DNA from: a bacterium
Lineage (GTDB): Bacteria; Chloroflexota; Dormibacteria; UBA8260; Bog-877
DNA length: 37,146 nt
Reading direction: 5' to 3'
NCBI GenBank assembly: GCA_021817025.1
Contig: JAKAWF010000003.1
Location: 1-37,146, forward strand
This document shows positions 31,038 to 37,146 of the stretch, one piece after another; the stretch's first letter is position 1, and the number at the start of each line of letters is the position of its first letter. A program made the position numbers and the translations under genes. The notes below the pieces were generated by a model. The model was not told the DNA's origin and made no database searches. It saw only the letters and a program-made list of their open reading frames with translations.

Positions 31038-32090
31038 GTGGCTGAGTGCACGGTCACCGTCCTCCACGGTGACCAGACCGGGGAGGAGCTGCTGGAGCAG
31101 GCGCTGCGCATCCTCGCGGCTCCCTCGATCGCCCCGATGGTGACCCTGGAGCACCTGGACCTCAGCCTGGCGGCCCGCCGCAGCTCCGCCAACGAGGTGG
31201 TCCACGAGGCGGCCAGGAGGATGCTTCGCAGCGGCTGCGGGCTCAAGGCCGCCACGGTGACCCCGGAGCAGGCCGGCGACGTGGGCAGCCCCAATGCGAT
31301 CCTGCGGGCTGAGGTCGGGGGCGACGTGATCGTGCGCAGCGGGCGGCGGATCCCGGGTGTGCCCCCTCTGGGCGGGGTGTACGCGCCCATAACCGTGGTC
31401 CGGATGGCGGTGGACGACGCCTACGGCGCCAAGGAGTGGCGCGAGGGAGCGGGCCCCACCGAGGTCGCCTACCGCACGACCCAGGTGACCAGGGAGCACT
31501 GCCGCAGGGTGTCCGAGTACGCCTTCAGCTACGCGCTGCGGAGTGGGGCAACGGTCTTCGGAGGGCCCAAGTACACCGTCTCACCGGTCTACGAAGGGAT
31601 GCTCAAGGAGGAGATGGACCGATCTGCCCAGCGGCATCCAGGGGTTCCGTACGAGCCCCAGTTGATCGACGCCACCTTCGCACTGGTGCTGACCAGGGAT
31701 GACGCCCTGGTCATTCCGGCCCTCAACCGGGACGGCGACATCCTCTCGGACATGGTGCTGGGCCTCTACGGCACCCTCGCTGGGAGCGAGTCCCTGATGA
31801 TCGGCTTCGGGGCCGACGGCTCCCAGAGCGTGGTCATGGCCGAGGCTCCTCACGGCACCGCGCCCGCCCTGGAGGGCCGGCACGTCGCCAACCCGATGGC
31901 CATGATCCTGGCCGCCGCGGCACTTCTGGAGCAGTTGCCCCAACCCGAGCTGGCCGCCGCCGGAAGGCGGGTGCGAGCGGCCACCATGGAGGTGGTGGCG
32001 AAGGGCACCAAGACGGCGGATCTGGGGGGGGAGGCTCTCACCGAGGAGTTCACCAGCGCGGTCCTGGAGCGGCTGGGGCGAGTCGCTTGA
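31038..32090 (+). CDS. Isocitrate/isopropylmalate dehydrogenase family enzyme
   Basis: A 350-aa beta-decarboxylating dehydrogenase. Visible are the N-terminal TVLHGDQTGEELLEQAL (G-D-x-x-G), a substrate segment PPLGGVYAPI, the RVSEYAFSYA helix, the metal-binding Asp pairs in IDATFAL and NRDGDILSDM, and the cofactor block EAPHGTAPALEG. E-x-x-H-G-T-A-P indicates the IDH/IMDH fold. Whether it oxidises isocitrate, isopropylmalate or homoisocitrate cannot be read safely, and no leu genes are nearby. The start is GTG 31038, 4 bp after the PIG-L stop, with AGGTAGGGG upstream. Confidence 0.8.
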   Translation: MAECTVTVLHGDQTGEELLEQALRILAAPSIAPMVTLEHLDLSLAARRSSANEVVHEAARRMLRSGCGLKAATVTPEQAGDVGSPNAILRAEVGGDVIVRSGRRIPGVPPLGGVYAPITVVRMAVDDAYGAKEWREGAGPTEVAYRTTQVTREHCRRVSEYAFSYALRSGATVFGGPKYTVSPVYEGMLKEEMDRSAQRHPGVPYEPQLIDATFALVLTRDDALVIPALNRDGDILSDMVLGLYGTLAGSESLMIGFGADGSQSVVMAEAPHGTAPALEGRHVANPMAMILAAAALLEQLPQPELAAAGRRVRAATMEVVAKGTKTADLGGEALTEEFTSAVLERLGRVA

Positions 32091-32142
32091 CCGGCGCGCC
32101 ACGGGGGTCCGCCCGGCGCCCGTCATCTTGCGGGCCCGGCGG

Positions 32143-33126
32143 ATGAGGCTGGTGGTGGTCGGCGGGGCCGGCTACATCGGCAGCGTGGTGGCGACCCGGC
32201 TGCTCGAAGCGGGCCATGAGGTGGTGGTTCTGGATGACCTCTCGACCGGCCACCTGGACGCCGTGCCACCGGGGGCCCTGTTCGTCCACGGCGCGGTGAC
32301 CGCCGCCGGGCAGCTCGAGCGTCTCCTCGCCGGGCGGGTGGACGCCGTCCTCCACTTCGCGGCCCGCTCCCTGGTCGGGGAGTCCGTCGCTCATCCGGAG
32401 CTGTACTGGGGCAACAACGTGGGCGGCACCCAGACTCTGCTCCAGGCGATGCGGGCGGCCGGGGTGAGCCGCCTGGTCTTCTCGTCGACGGCCGCCACCT
32501 ATGGCGAACCGGACCGCGTGCCGATCCCAGAGGATGCCCCCACCCGGCCCACCAGTCCCTACGGGAACTCCAAGCTCGCGGCCGACCTGATGATCGGCGA
32601 CCAGGCCCGCGCCCACGGCCTGCACGCGGTCAGCCTGCGTTACTTCAATGTCGCGGGGGCGGTCGGGAAGGCTGGTGAACGCCACCAGCCCGAGACCCAC
32701 CTGATCCCCAACCTGCTCGAGGTGGCCGCCGGTCGGGCCAAGGCAATTCAGCTCTTCGGCAGGGATTACCCCACCCCGGACGGGACCTGCGTGCGGGACT
32801 ACATTCACGTTGACGACTTGGCCACCGCCCACCTCTTGGCCCTCGAGGCCACCGGCGCAGACGCCGGTGGAGCCGGGCGGCACCGGATCTACAACCTGGG
32901 CAACGGGAAGGGCTTCTCGGTGCTGGAGGTGATCGAGTCCGCCCGCCGGATGACCGCAAGCCCGATCCCGGTGCTGGAGGCGGCCCGCCGGCCCGGCGAT
33001 CCGGCGGTCCTGGTGGCTTCCAGCCAGAGGATACGCGAGGAGCTGGGCTGGCTTCCGGCGCGCCCCGGGATCGACGAGATGATCGCCGATGCCTGGGAGT
33101 TCGCCAGGTCGCGGTCGGCATCGTGA
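32143..33126 (+). CDS. galE: UDP-glucose 4-epimerase (GalE-type)
   Basis: A 327-aa extended SDR. The NAD-binding motif is VVVGGAGYIGS (residues 4-14), the catalytic residues are in FSSTAATYGEPD (Ser/Thr) and SPYGNSKLAAD (Y-x3-K, about 145), and substrate blocks are RYFNVAGA, HLIPNLLEVA and DGTCVRDYIHVDDLATAH. G-T-x-x-R-D-Y-I-H-V-x-D-L is specific to GalE. It interconverts UDP-glucose and UDP-galactose for exopolysaccharide or galactose use. ATG 32143 is chosen because the fold begins immediately; the TTG at 32128 would add MRARR. It is on the same strand as the preceding dehydrogenase gene. Confidence 0.92.
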   Translation: MRLVVVGGAGYIGSVVATRLLEAGHEVVVLDDLSTGHLDAVPPGALFVHGAVTAAGQLERLLAGRVDAVLHFAARSLVGESVAHPELYWGNNVGGTQTLLQAMRAAGVSRLVFSSTAATYGEPDRVPIPEDAPTRPTSPYGNSKLAADLMIGDQARAHGLHAVSLRYFNVAGAVGKAGERHQPETHLIPNLLEVAAGRAKAIQLFGRDYPTPDGTCVRDYIHVDDLATAHLLALEATGADAGGAGRHRIYNLGNGKGFSVLEVIESARRMTASPIPVLEAARRPGDPAVLVASSQRIREELGWLPARPGIDEMIADAWEFARSRSAS

Positions 33127-33179
33127 GGGTGGTCGACATGCTCGCCGCTCAGCCGGCGGTGAGAGGTTCTCTGGCGGGG

Positions 33180-33222
33180 GGGGGCGTGCCCCCGAGAAGT
33201 CGGCGGGCAAGGTTGCCTGCCG
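33180..33222 (+). terminator. Twin hairpins after galE
   Basis: GGGGGC-GT-GCCCCC (33180-33193), at the end of a nine-G run, is followed by CGGCGGGCAA-GG-TTGCCTGCCG (33201-33222, one G-T pair). They lie between galE and the promoter of the zinc-ribbon gene. There is no T-tract. Confidence 0.4.
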
Positions 33223-33230
33223 CGGCTGTT

Positions 33231-33236
33231 TATACT
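33231..33236 (+). promoter_or_regulatory. -10 box of the zinc-ribbon/desulfurase unit
   Basis: TATACT in a local AT-rich patch, with TG upstream resembling an extended -10. The expected leader is about 10 nt and contains GAGG 8 nt before ATG 33254. No convincing -35 is seen. Confidence 0.5.
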
Positions 33237-33253
33237 CAGGATGAGGTTTTGAG

Positions 33254-33574
33254 ATGGACATTCTGACTTTCCTGAGGCAGCGAGCGGGCGACTTTCGCTG
33301 TCCGGTCTGCCGCCGATCGCTGGCCGACTGCAAGATGCGCCAGCTCACCCACCACGGCTCCCAGTACACCGTGGAGGTGACCTGCCGCAAGTGCGACATG
33401 GCCTTCGTGGTGGCGCTGGAGCTGCACGGCGGGGGGGATGAGGACGAGGTGGCGGAGACCACCTCAGGGCCACCGCCCATAAGCGCCGCCGACCTTCTCG
33501 ACGTCCACCGCGCGCTGCAGGGGTATCAGGGGTCTCTCCCCGCCCTGCTGGAGTCTGGCCGCGACCGGCCCTGA
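33254..33574 (+). CDS. Small zinc-ribbon protein
   Basis: A 106-aa protein with CPVC (residues about 16-19) and CRKC (about 45-48) separated by a beta-rich loop, a four-Cys zinc ribbon. An acidic linker (GGGDEDEVAETT) and a helical C-terminus (ISAADLLDVHRALQGYQGSL) follow. It has no enzyme motif. It lies directly upstream of the cysteine desulfurase (16-bp gap to its likely start), so it is probably part of the Fe-S unit or simply shares its promoter. GAGG supports ATG 33254. The function is unknown. Confidence 0.75.
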   Translation: MDILTFLRQRAGDFRCPVCRRSLADCKMRQLTHHGSQYTVEVTCRKCDMAFVVALELHGGGDEDEVAETTSGPPPISAADLLDVHRALQGYQGSLPALLESGRDRP

Positions 33575-33590
33575 CCGCGGCGCCTCACCC

Positions 33591-34739
33591 CTGACCTATC
33601 TGGACAACGCCGCCACCACCCCGGTGCGCGCGGAGGTGAGGCAGGCGATGCTGACGGCCCTGGAAGAAGGCTTTGGGAATCCCTCCAGCAGCCATCAGGT
33701 GGGGCGAGCCGCCCGGGCCCTGGTGGACCGCGCTCGCGACCAGCTCTCAGAGGTCTTGCACTGCCGGGCCCGGGAGATAGTCTTCACCGGCGGCGGCAGC
33801 GAGGCCGACAACCTGGCCCTCCGGGGGGTGGCGAGGCGGCAACGGGGCCGCCACCTGATCGTGTCGGCGGTGGAGCACGAGGCCGTTCTCGAGACCGCCC
33901 GAGACCTTGCCGCCGGGGGCTTCGAGCTGACGGTGCTGCCGGTGGACTCGCGGGGACTGGTCGCTCCTGACGACCTCGCCCGGGCCCTGCGTGACGACAC
34001 GATCCTGGTCTCGGTGATGCTGGCCAACAACGAGGTCGGCACCATCCAGCCGATAGCGGAGCTGGTGGCGGTCACCAGGCGGCACTCGACCGCCTACTTC
34101 CACACGGACGCCACCCAGGCCCTGGGCAAGCTCCCTCTGGACGTGGGCGGGCTGGGCGTCGACCTGCTGACGGTCTCGGCTCACAAGGCCTACGGGCCCA
34201 AGGGTGCCGGGGCACTTTACGTGCGCCAGGGGACCTTGCTCGATCCCCTCATCACCGGCGGCGGACAGGAGCGCAACCGCCGCTCGGGGACCGAGAACGT
34301 GCCCGGAATCGTGGGGCTGGGGGCGGCGGCGGAGCTGGCCGAGGGGGAGCGCGAGAGGGAGGCGCCCCGCCAGGGAGAGCTGGCCCGGCAACTGACCCGG
34401 CGCGTCCTGGCGGAGATCCCGGGTGCGGTGGCCACGGGCGCCCCCCCGCCTGATCGGCTGCCCAACTTCGCCACCCTCGCCTTTCCCGGGGTGGAGGGCG
34501 AGCTGCTGCTGGTGCGGCTGGACCGGCTGGGAGTCTGTGCCTCGGCGGGCTCGGCCTGCGCCAGCGGCTCCCTCTCGCCATCGCATGTCCTGCTGGCGAT
34601 GGGGCTGCCGCCAACCCTGGCGGGAGCCCACCTCCGCTTGACCCTCGGCCGTCAAACGACCCCGGCGGACGTGGATCGCGCGGCCCAGGCGGTGGTGGCC
34701 TCGGTCCGGGCCCTGCAGGGGGCTCCTGCGGCGCCCTGA
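33591..34739 (+). CDS. Cysteine desulfurase (NifS/IscS family), apparent CTG start
   Basis: A PLP enzyme that takes sulfur from cysteine for Fe-S assembly. Motifs are YLDNAATTP at the N-terminus, GNPSSSHQVGR, FTGGGSEADNLAL, SAVEHEAVL, the PLP-Lys block TVSAHKAYGPKG (Lys around residue 200), RSGTENVPGIVGLG and the catalytic-Cys loop SAGSACASG. The S-x-x-S-A-C-x-S-G form is the group I (NifS/IscS) type. The first ATG/GTG/TTG in frame is GTG 33624, but YLDNAATTP lies before it, so translation must start upstream. CTG 33591, immediately before TYLDNAATTP, is the only sensible candidate. It is the sulfur donor for the SufC/SufB genes that follow. Confidence 0.9.
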   Translation: MTYLDNAATTPVRAEVRQAMLTALEEGFGNPSSSHQVGRAARALVDRARDQLSEVLHCRAREIVFTGGGSEADNLALRGVARRQRGRHLIVSAVEHEAVLETARDLAAGGFELTVLPVDSRGLVAPDDLARALRDDTILVSVMLANNEVGTIQPIAELVAVTRRHSTAYFHTDATQALGKLPLDVGGLGVDLLTVSAHKAYGPKGAGALYVRQGTLLDPLITGGGQERNRRSGTENVPGIVGLGAAAELAEGEREREAPRQGELARQLTRRVLAEIPGAVATGAPPPDRLPNFATLAFPGVEGELLLVRLDRLGVCASAGSACASGSLSPSHVLLAMGLPPTLAGAHLRLTLGRQTTPADVDRAAQAVVASVRALQGAPAAP

Positions 34740-34796
34740 CCGCTCGGCGGCGGGCCCGCCGGGATGTTCTCCGGCGGTTCCCTGCCCCGCCGGGGA

Positions 34797-34834
34797 GGTC
34801 GCGCGGCGCGACCCTCGCCCGCTGTGTCTAAAAT
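34797..34834 (+). promoter_or_regulatory. rrf2 promoter with palindrome at the -35 region
   Basis: GGTCGCGC (34797-34804) and GCGCGACC (34806-34813) form a near-continuous palindrome where the -35 would lie. TAAAAT (34829-34834) is a strong -10, ending 6 nt before ATG 34841, so the mRNA is leaderless. A further palindrome CGGCGGGCCCGCCG (34748-34761) follows the desulfurase stop. Autoregulation by the Rrf2 protein is inference. Confidence 0.5.
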
Positions 34835-34840
34835 GTTGGC

Positions 34841-35362
34841 ATGGCAGTCGGATTTTTGGGCCAAGCCCCGGTGGCGATGCGGATCTCCTCTCGCGCCCAC
34901 TACGGCCTGCGGATGATGACCGAGCTGGCCAAGGGGTACGGAGGCCCGCCCATGAGCCTGACCGAGATCGCTCGCCGCGAGACCCTGCCGTTGGCCTATC
35001 TGGAGCAGCTGGTGGCGCCGCTGCGGAAGTCGGGGCTGGTGGAGGGCACCCGCGGGCTCCACGGCGGCTACCGGCTCGCCCGCTCCCCGCTGCAGGTGAC
35101 GGTTCTGGAGATCGTGGAGATCATGGAGGGACCGGTCGCCCCGGTCGAGTGCCTGGCGGAGGGATACCGTTCCGGCACCTGCCAGCGGGAGCCGGAATGT
35201 CTCAGCCGCCCTCTCTGGGGGCGGCTGCAACAGGCGGTGAAGCAGGTGCTCGGGGGCACTACCCTGCAGGACCTGCTGTCCGACCCAGAGGCCATGGATC
35301 CCTGGTGCCCTGGCGAGGGCACGGCCACCGCCGCATTCGTCAAGGAGGCAGCCCATGTCTGA
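34841..35362 (+). CDS. Rrf2-family regulator, probable Fe-S-sensing suf regulator
   Basis: A 173-aa protein with an N-terminal winged helix: RISSRAHYGLRMMTELAKGY, then SLTEIARRETLPLAYLEQLV, APLRKSGLVEGTRGLHGGYR and LARSP. It carries three Cys in CLAEGYRSGTCQREPEC (C-x9-C-x5-C), the expected cluster ligands of IscR/SufR/NsrR-type sensors, though the first spacing is longer than the C-x5-C-x5-C of IscR. Tail segments are otherwise typical. ATG 34841 sits 6 nt after TAAAAT (leaderless); a shorter start at ATG 34877 would begin exactly at the family N-terminus (MRISSRAHYG). It probably represses the suf genes when clusters are sufficient. It overlaps sufC by 8 bp. Confidence 0.88.
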   Translation: MAVGFLGQAPVAMRISSRAHYGLRMMTELAKGYGGPPMSLTEIARRETLPLAYLEQLVAPLRKSGLVEGTRGLHGGYRLARSPLQVTVLEIVEIMEGPVAPVECLAEGYRSGTCQREPECLSRPLWGRLQQAVKQVLGGTTLQDLLSDPEAMDPWCPGEGTATAAFVKEAAHV

Positions 35363-36146
35363 GGCGAGGTCCGGCCCGCCGGTGCTCGAGATTCGCAACC
35401 TGCGGGTGGCCGTGGAGGGCAAGGAGATCCTGAGGGGGGTCGACCTGACCGTCCCCAAGGGCGAGGTTCATGCCCTGATGGGCCCCAACGGAGCGGGCAA
35501 GACCAGTCTCGGCTATGCCGTCATGGGGCACCCCAAGTACCAGGTGGTGGCCGGCGACATCCGCTGGGCGGGGGAGAGCCTGCTCGGCAGGCTGCCGGAG
35601 GACCGGTCTCGGATGGGCCTCTTCCTCAGTCTTCAGTACCCCACCGCCATCCCGGGGGTGACCACCGTCAACTTCCTGCGGGCCGCGCTCAAGGGCCAGG
35701 GCAAGGAGCCCAAGGCGCGCGACTTCCTGCGCCTGGTCAAGGAGCAGGTGGACGCCCTCAAGATGGATCAGTCGTTCCTGTCGCGCTACATCAACGACAA
35801 CTTCTCGGGGGGGGAGAAGAAGCGCATGGAGATCGTGCAGATGGCCGTCCTGCAGCCCGAGATGGCGATTCTCGACGAGACCGACAGCGGCCTCGACGTG
35901 GACGCGCTGCGGACCGTGGCCGAGGGCGTCAACCGGATTCGCCAGGGCGGCATGGGGGTCCTGATAATCACCCACTACCAGCGCATCCTGGACTACATCC
36001 TCCCCGACCGCGTCCACGTCATGGCCGCCGGCAGGATCATCGCCTCGGGCGGCTCGGAGCTGGTGGCCGAGATCGAGAAGAGCGGCTACGACCCCATGCT
36101 GCAGGCGGCGGGGATCGCGGCGGAGGAGCTGGCGGCGGCGCGGTAG
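35355..36146 (+). CDS. sufC: Fe-S assembly ATPase SufC
   Basis: A 263-aa ABC-type ATPase of the SUF system. Walker A is GPNGAGKTS (about residues 44-52), the Q-loop region is [12 protein letters not shown], the signature is [11 protein letters not shown], and Walker B is [16 protein letters not shown] with D-E-T-D-S-G-L-D, the SufC-specific form. ITHYQRIL carries the H-loop His. SufC energises the SufBC(D) scaffold. The start is ATG 35355, with AAGGAGG 7 nt upstream, overlapping the rrf2 stop. It is followed 58 bp later by sufB. Confidence 0.96.
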   Translation: MSEARSGPPVLEIRNLRVAVEGKEILRGVDLTVPKGEVHALMGPNGAGKTSLGYAVMGHPKYQVVAGDIRWAGESLLGRLPEDRSRMGLFLSLQYPTAIPGVTTVNFLRAALKGQGKEPKARDFLRLVKEQVDALKMDQSFLSRYINDNFSGGEKKRMEIVQMAVLQPEMAILDETDSGLDVDALRTVAEGVNRIRQGGMGVLIITHYQRILDYILPDRVHVMAAGRIIASGGSELVAEIEKSGYDPMLQAAGIAAEELAAAR

Positions 36147-36174
36147 AATACCTAGTAAATCGGTCGGAATTTAC
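36144..36174 (+). promoter_or_regulatory. AT-rich inverted repeat between sufC and sufB
   Basis: TAGAAT (36144-36149, overlapping the sufC stop codon) could be a -10. It is followed by GTAAAT (36155-36160), 8 bp and ATTTAC (36169-36174), a perfect inverted repeat in an AT-rich island. It may be an internal promoter with an operator, possibly for the Rrf2 regulator, or an RNA hairpin that tunes sufB expression. Confidence 0.5.
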
Positions 36175-36204
36175 CCCGCTCTCGGGAAGGGAAGGAAGGA
36201 CCAT

Positions 36205-37146
36205 ATGGCAGTTGCCGCCAAGGACCTGACCAAGGACTACAAGTACGGCTTCAACGATGGCGACGAGTTCGTCTTCCGGGCGGTCAAGGGGCTCACCCGC
36301 GAGACCGTGGTGGACATCTCGCGCCGCAAGGGTGAGCCGGCCTGGATGCTCGAGTTCCGGCTGAAGGCCCTGGAGCACTTCCGGCAGCGGCCGGTGCCGA
36401 CCTGGGGTCCCGACTTGAGCGGCATCGACTTTGATGACATCTACTACTACGTGCGTCCCGCCGAGGAGCAGGGACGGACCTGGGACGATGTCCCCGAGGG
36501 CATCAAGCGGACCTTCGACCGGCTCGGCATCCCCGAGGCCGAGCGGAAGTTCCTGGGCGGGGTCTCGGCCCAGTACGAGAGCGAGGTGGTCTACCACTCC
36601 ATCCGCAAGGACCTGGAGAAGCTGGGGGTGCTGTTCTCCGACTGCGACACCGGGCTGCGCGAGCACGAGGAGATCTTCCGGAAGTACTTCGGCACCGTGA
36701 TCCCCGCCAACGACAACAAGTTCGCCGCTCTCAACTCGGCGGTCTGGTCGGGCGGATCCTTCGTCTACGTCCCCAAGGGGGTGAGGGTGGAGGTGCCCCT
36801 GCAGGCCTACTTCCGGATCAACTCCGAGAGCATGGGCCAGTTCGAGCGGACCCTGATCATCGCCGACGAGGGCAGCTTCGTCCACTACATAGAGGGCTGC
36901 ACCGCGCCCACCTACAGTCGGGATTCGCTGCACTCGGCGGTGGTGGAGATCATCGCCATGCCGGGGGCCACCGTCCGCTACACCACCATCCAGAACTGGT
37001 CCAACAACGTCTACAACCTGGTCACCAAGCGGGCCATCGCCAGAGAGAACGCCTCAGTGTTCTGGATCGACGGCAACCTCGGCTCCAAGATCACCGCCAA
37101 GTACCCCTCCGTGTACCTGATGGGTGAGGGTGCGCACGGGGAGATC
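36205..37146 (+). CDS. sufB: Fe-S assembly scaffold SufB (3' end beyond window)
   Basis: The first 314 codons of SufB are present and open to the window edge. Typical stretches include [20 protein letters not shown], then [20 protein letters not shown], the conserved [54 protein letters not shown] and the beta-helix core IEGCTAP. SufB assembles clusters together with SufC and SufD. The start is ATG 36205 with GGAAGGAAGG 6-7 nt upstream. No SufD is seen before it, so it may follow outside the window. The missing C-terminal roughly 150 residues include the cluster-ligand region. Confidence 0.96.
   Translation, partial: MAVAAKDLTKDYKYGFNDGDEFVFRAVKGLTRETVVDISRRKGEPAWMLEFRLKALEHFRQRPVPTWGPDLSGIDFDDIYYYVRPAEEQGRTWDDVPEGIKRTFDRLGIPEAERKFLGGVSAQYESEVVYHSIRKDLEKLGVLFSDCDTGLREHEEIFRKYFGTVIPANDNKFAALNSAVWSGGSFVYVPKGVRVEVPLQAYFRINSESMGQFERTLIIADEGSFVHYIEGCTAPTYSRDSLHSAVVEIIAMPGATVRYTTIQNWSNNVYNLVTKRAIARENASVFWIDGNLGSKITAKYPSVYLMGEGAHGEI

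Noticed and set aside
30230..31390. 386-aa minus-strand frame antisense to the PIG-L gene
   Set aside because: The PIG-L and dehydrogenase-family genes on the plus strand carry catalytic motifs; this is an antisense shadow.
33170..33222. CRISPR-like or repeat array near the nine-G run
   Set aside because: It has only two unrelated hairpins and no regularly spaced repeats.
32050..33480. 476-aa minus-strand frame antisense to galE
   Set aside because: It is antisense to a convincing galE and has no domain signal.

Overview
The window is a very GC-rich, densely coded chromosomal stretch. It has no rRNA or tRNA genes and no CRISPR array that I could find. Several features fit a deep-branching high-GC Gram-positive-like or Terrabacteria lineage such as Actinobacteriota, Chloroflexota or Candidatus Dormibacterota. 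These are a menaquinone prenyltransferase, an actinobacterial-style EF-G-like factor, FemAB, an NRAMP-type transporter beside a PRC/MgtE_N/CBS protein, a suf cluster of the order Rrf2-SufC-SufB, and many genes whose -10 box lies 6-9 nt before the start codon (leaderless or nearly so). The phylum is inference; nothing in the sequence settles it.

Layout. 1-983: the 5' part of an IS1634-type transposase gene beside a short-chain dehydrogenase gene that has lost its 3' half. 1058-2671: a membrane protein and its MarR regulator, with a perfect 16-bp inverted repeat framing a leaderless promoter. 2880-3770: menA. 3909-6988: a DUF4388/PATAN-like protein followed by a lipoprotein with Ig-like and beta-propeller regions. 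7347-9004: a FemAB-type transferase overlapping an unknown gene. 8970-10623: folP-folK, divergent from an EF-G-like GTPase (10682-12727). 12941-16206: an alpha/beta hydrolase, a pirin, YjbQ and a DUF1697 protein. 16495-17423: an SRPBCC-MarR pair. 17424-19461: an apparently inserted unit made of a roughly 230-nt hairpin-rich leader and a 552-aa unclassified protein with a C-terminal winged helix. 19618-20702: a NUDIX-macrodomain operon for ADP-ribose chemistry. 20750-22004: a small unknown gene overlapping a PfkB kinase. 22018-23748: proline iminopeptidase and an MBL-fold hydrolase. 23819-26988: a PH-like protein and a PLDc_N/ABC ATPase/permease operon, divergent from an HTH-DUF3887 protein. 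27017-30255: an NRAMP-related transporter divergent from a PRC-MgtE_N-CBS protein, probably magnesium homeostasis. 30326-33126: PIG-L deacetylase, an isocitrate/isopropylmalate dehydrogenase-family enzyme and GalE. 33254-37146: the Fe-S assembly cluster (zinc-ribbon protein, cysteine desulfurase, Rrf2 regulator, sufC, sufB), with sufB cut by the window end.

Points that stand out: (i) the structured-leader/orphan-protein unit at 17.4-19.5 kb; (ii) three genes (lipoprotein, PfkB kinase, cysteine desulfurase) whose expected N-termini lie upstream of any ATG/GTG/TTG, suggesting CTG initiation; (iii) a repeated TGTCAA-N7-TTGAC(A/G) inverted repeat at both ends of the ABC operon; (iv) an NRAMP homologue lacking the canonical metal-site motifs next to a magnesium-sensor-like protein; and (v) a repeated leaderless-promoter architecture.
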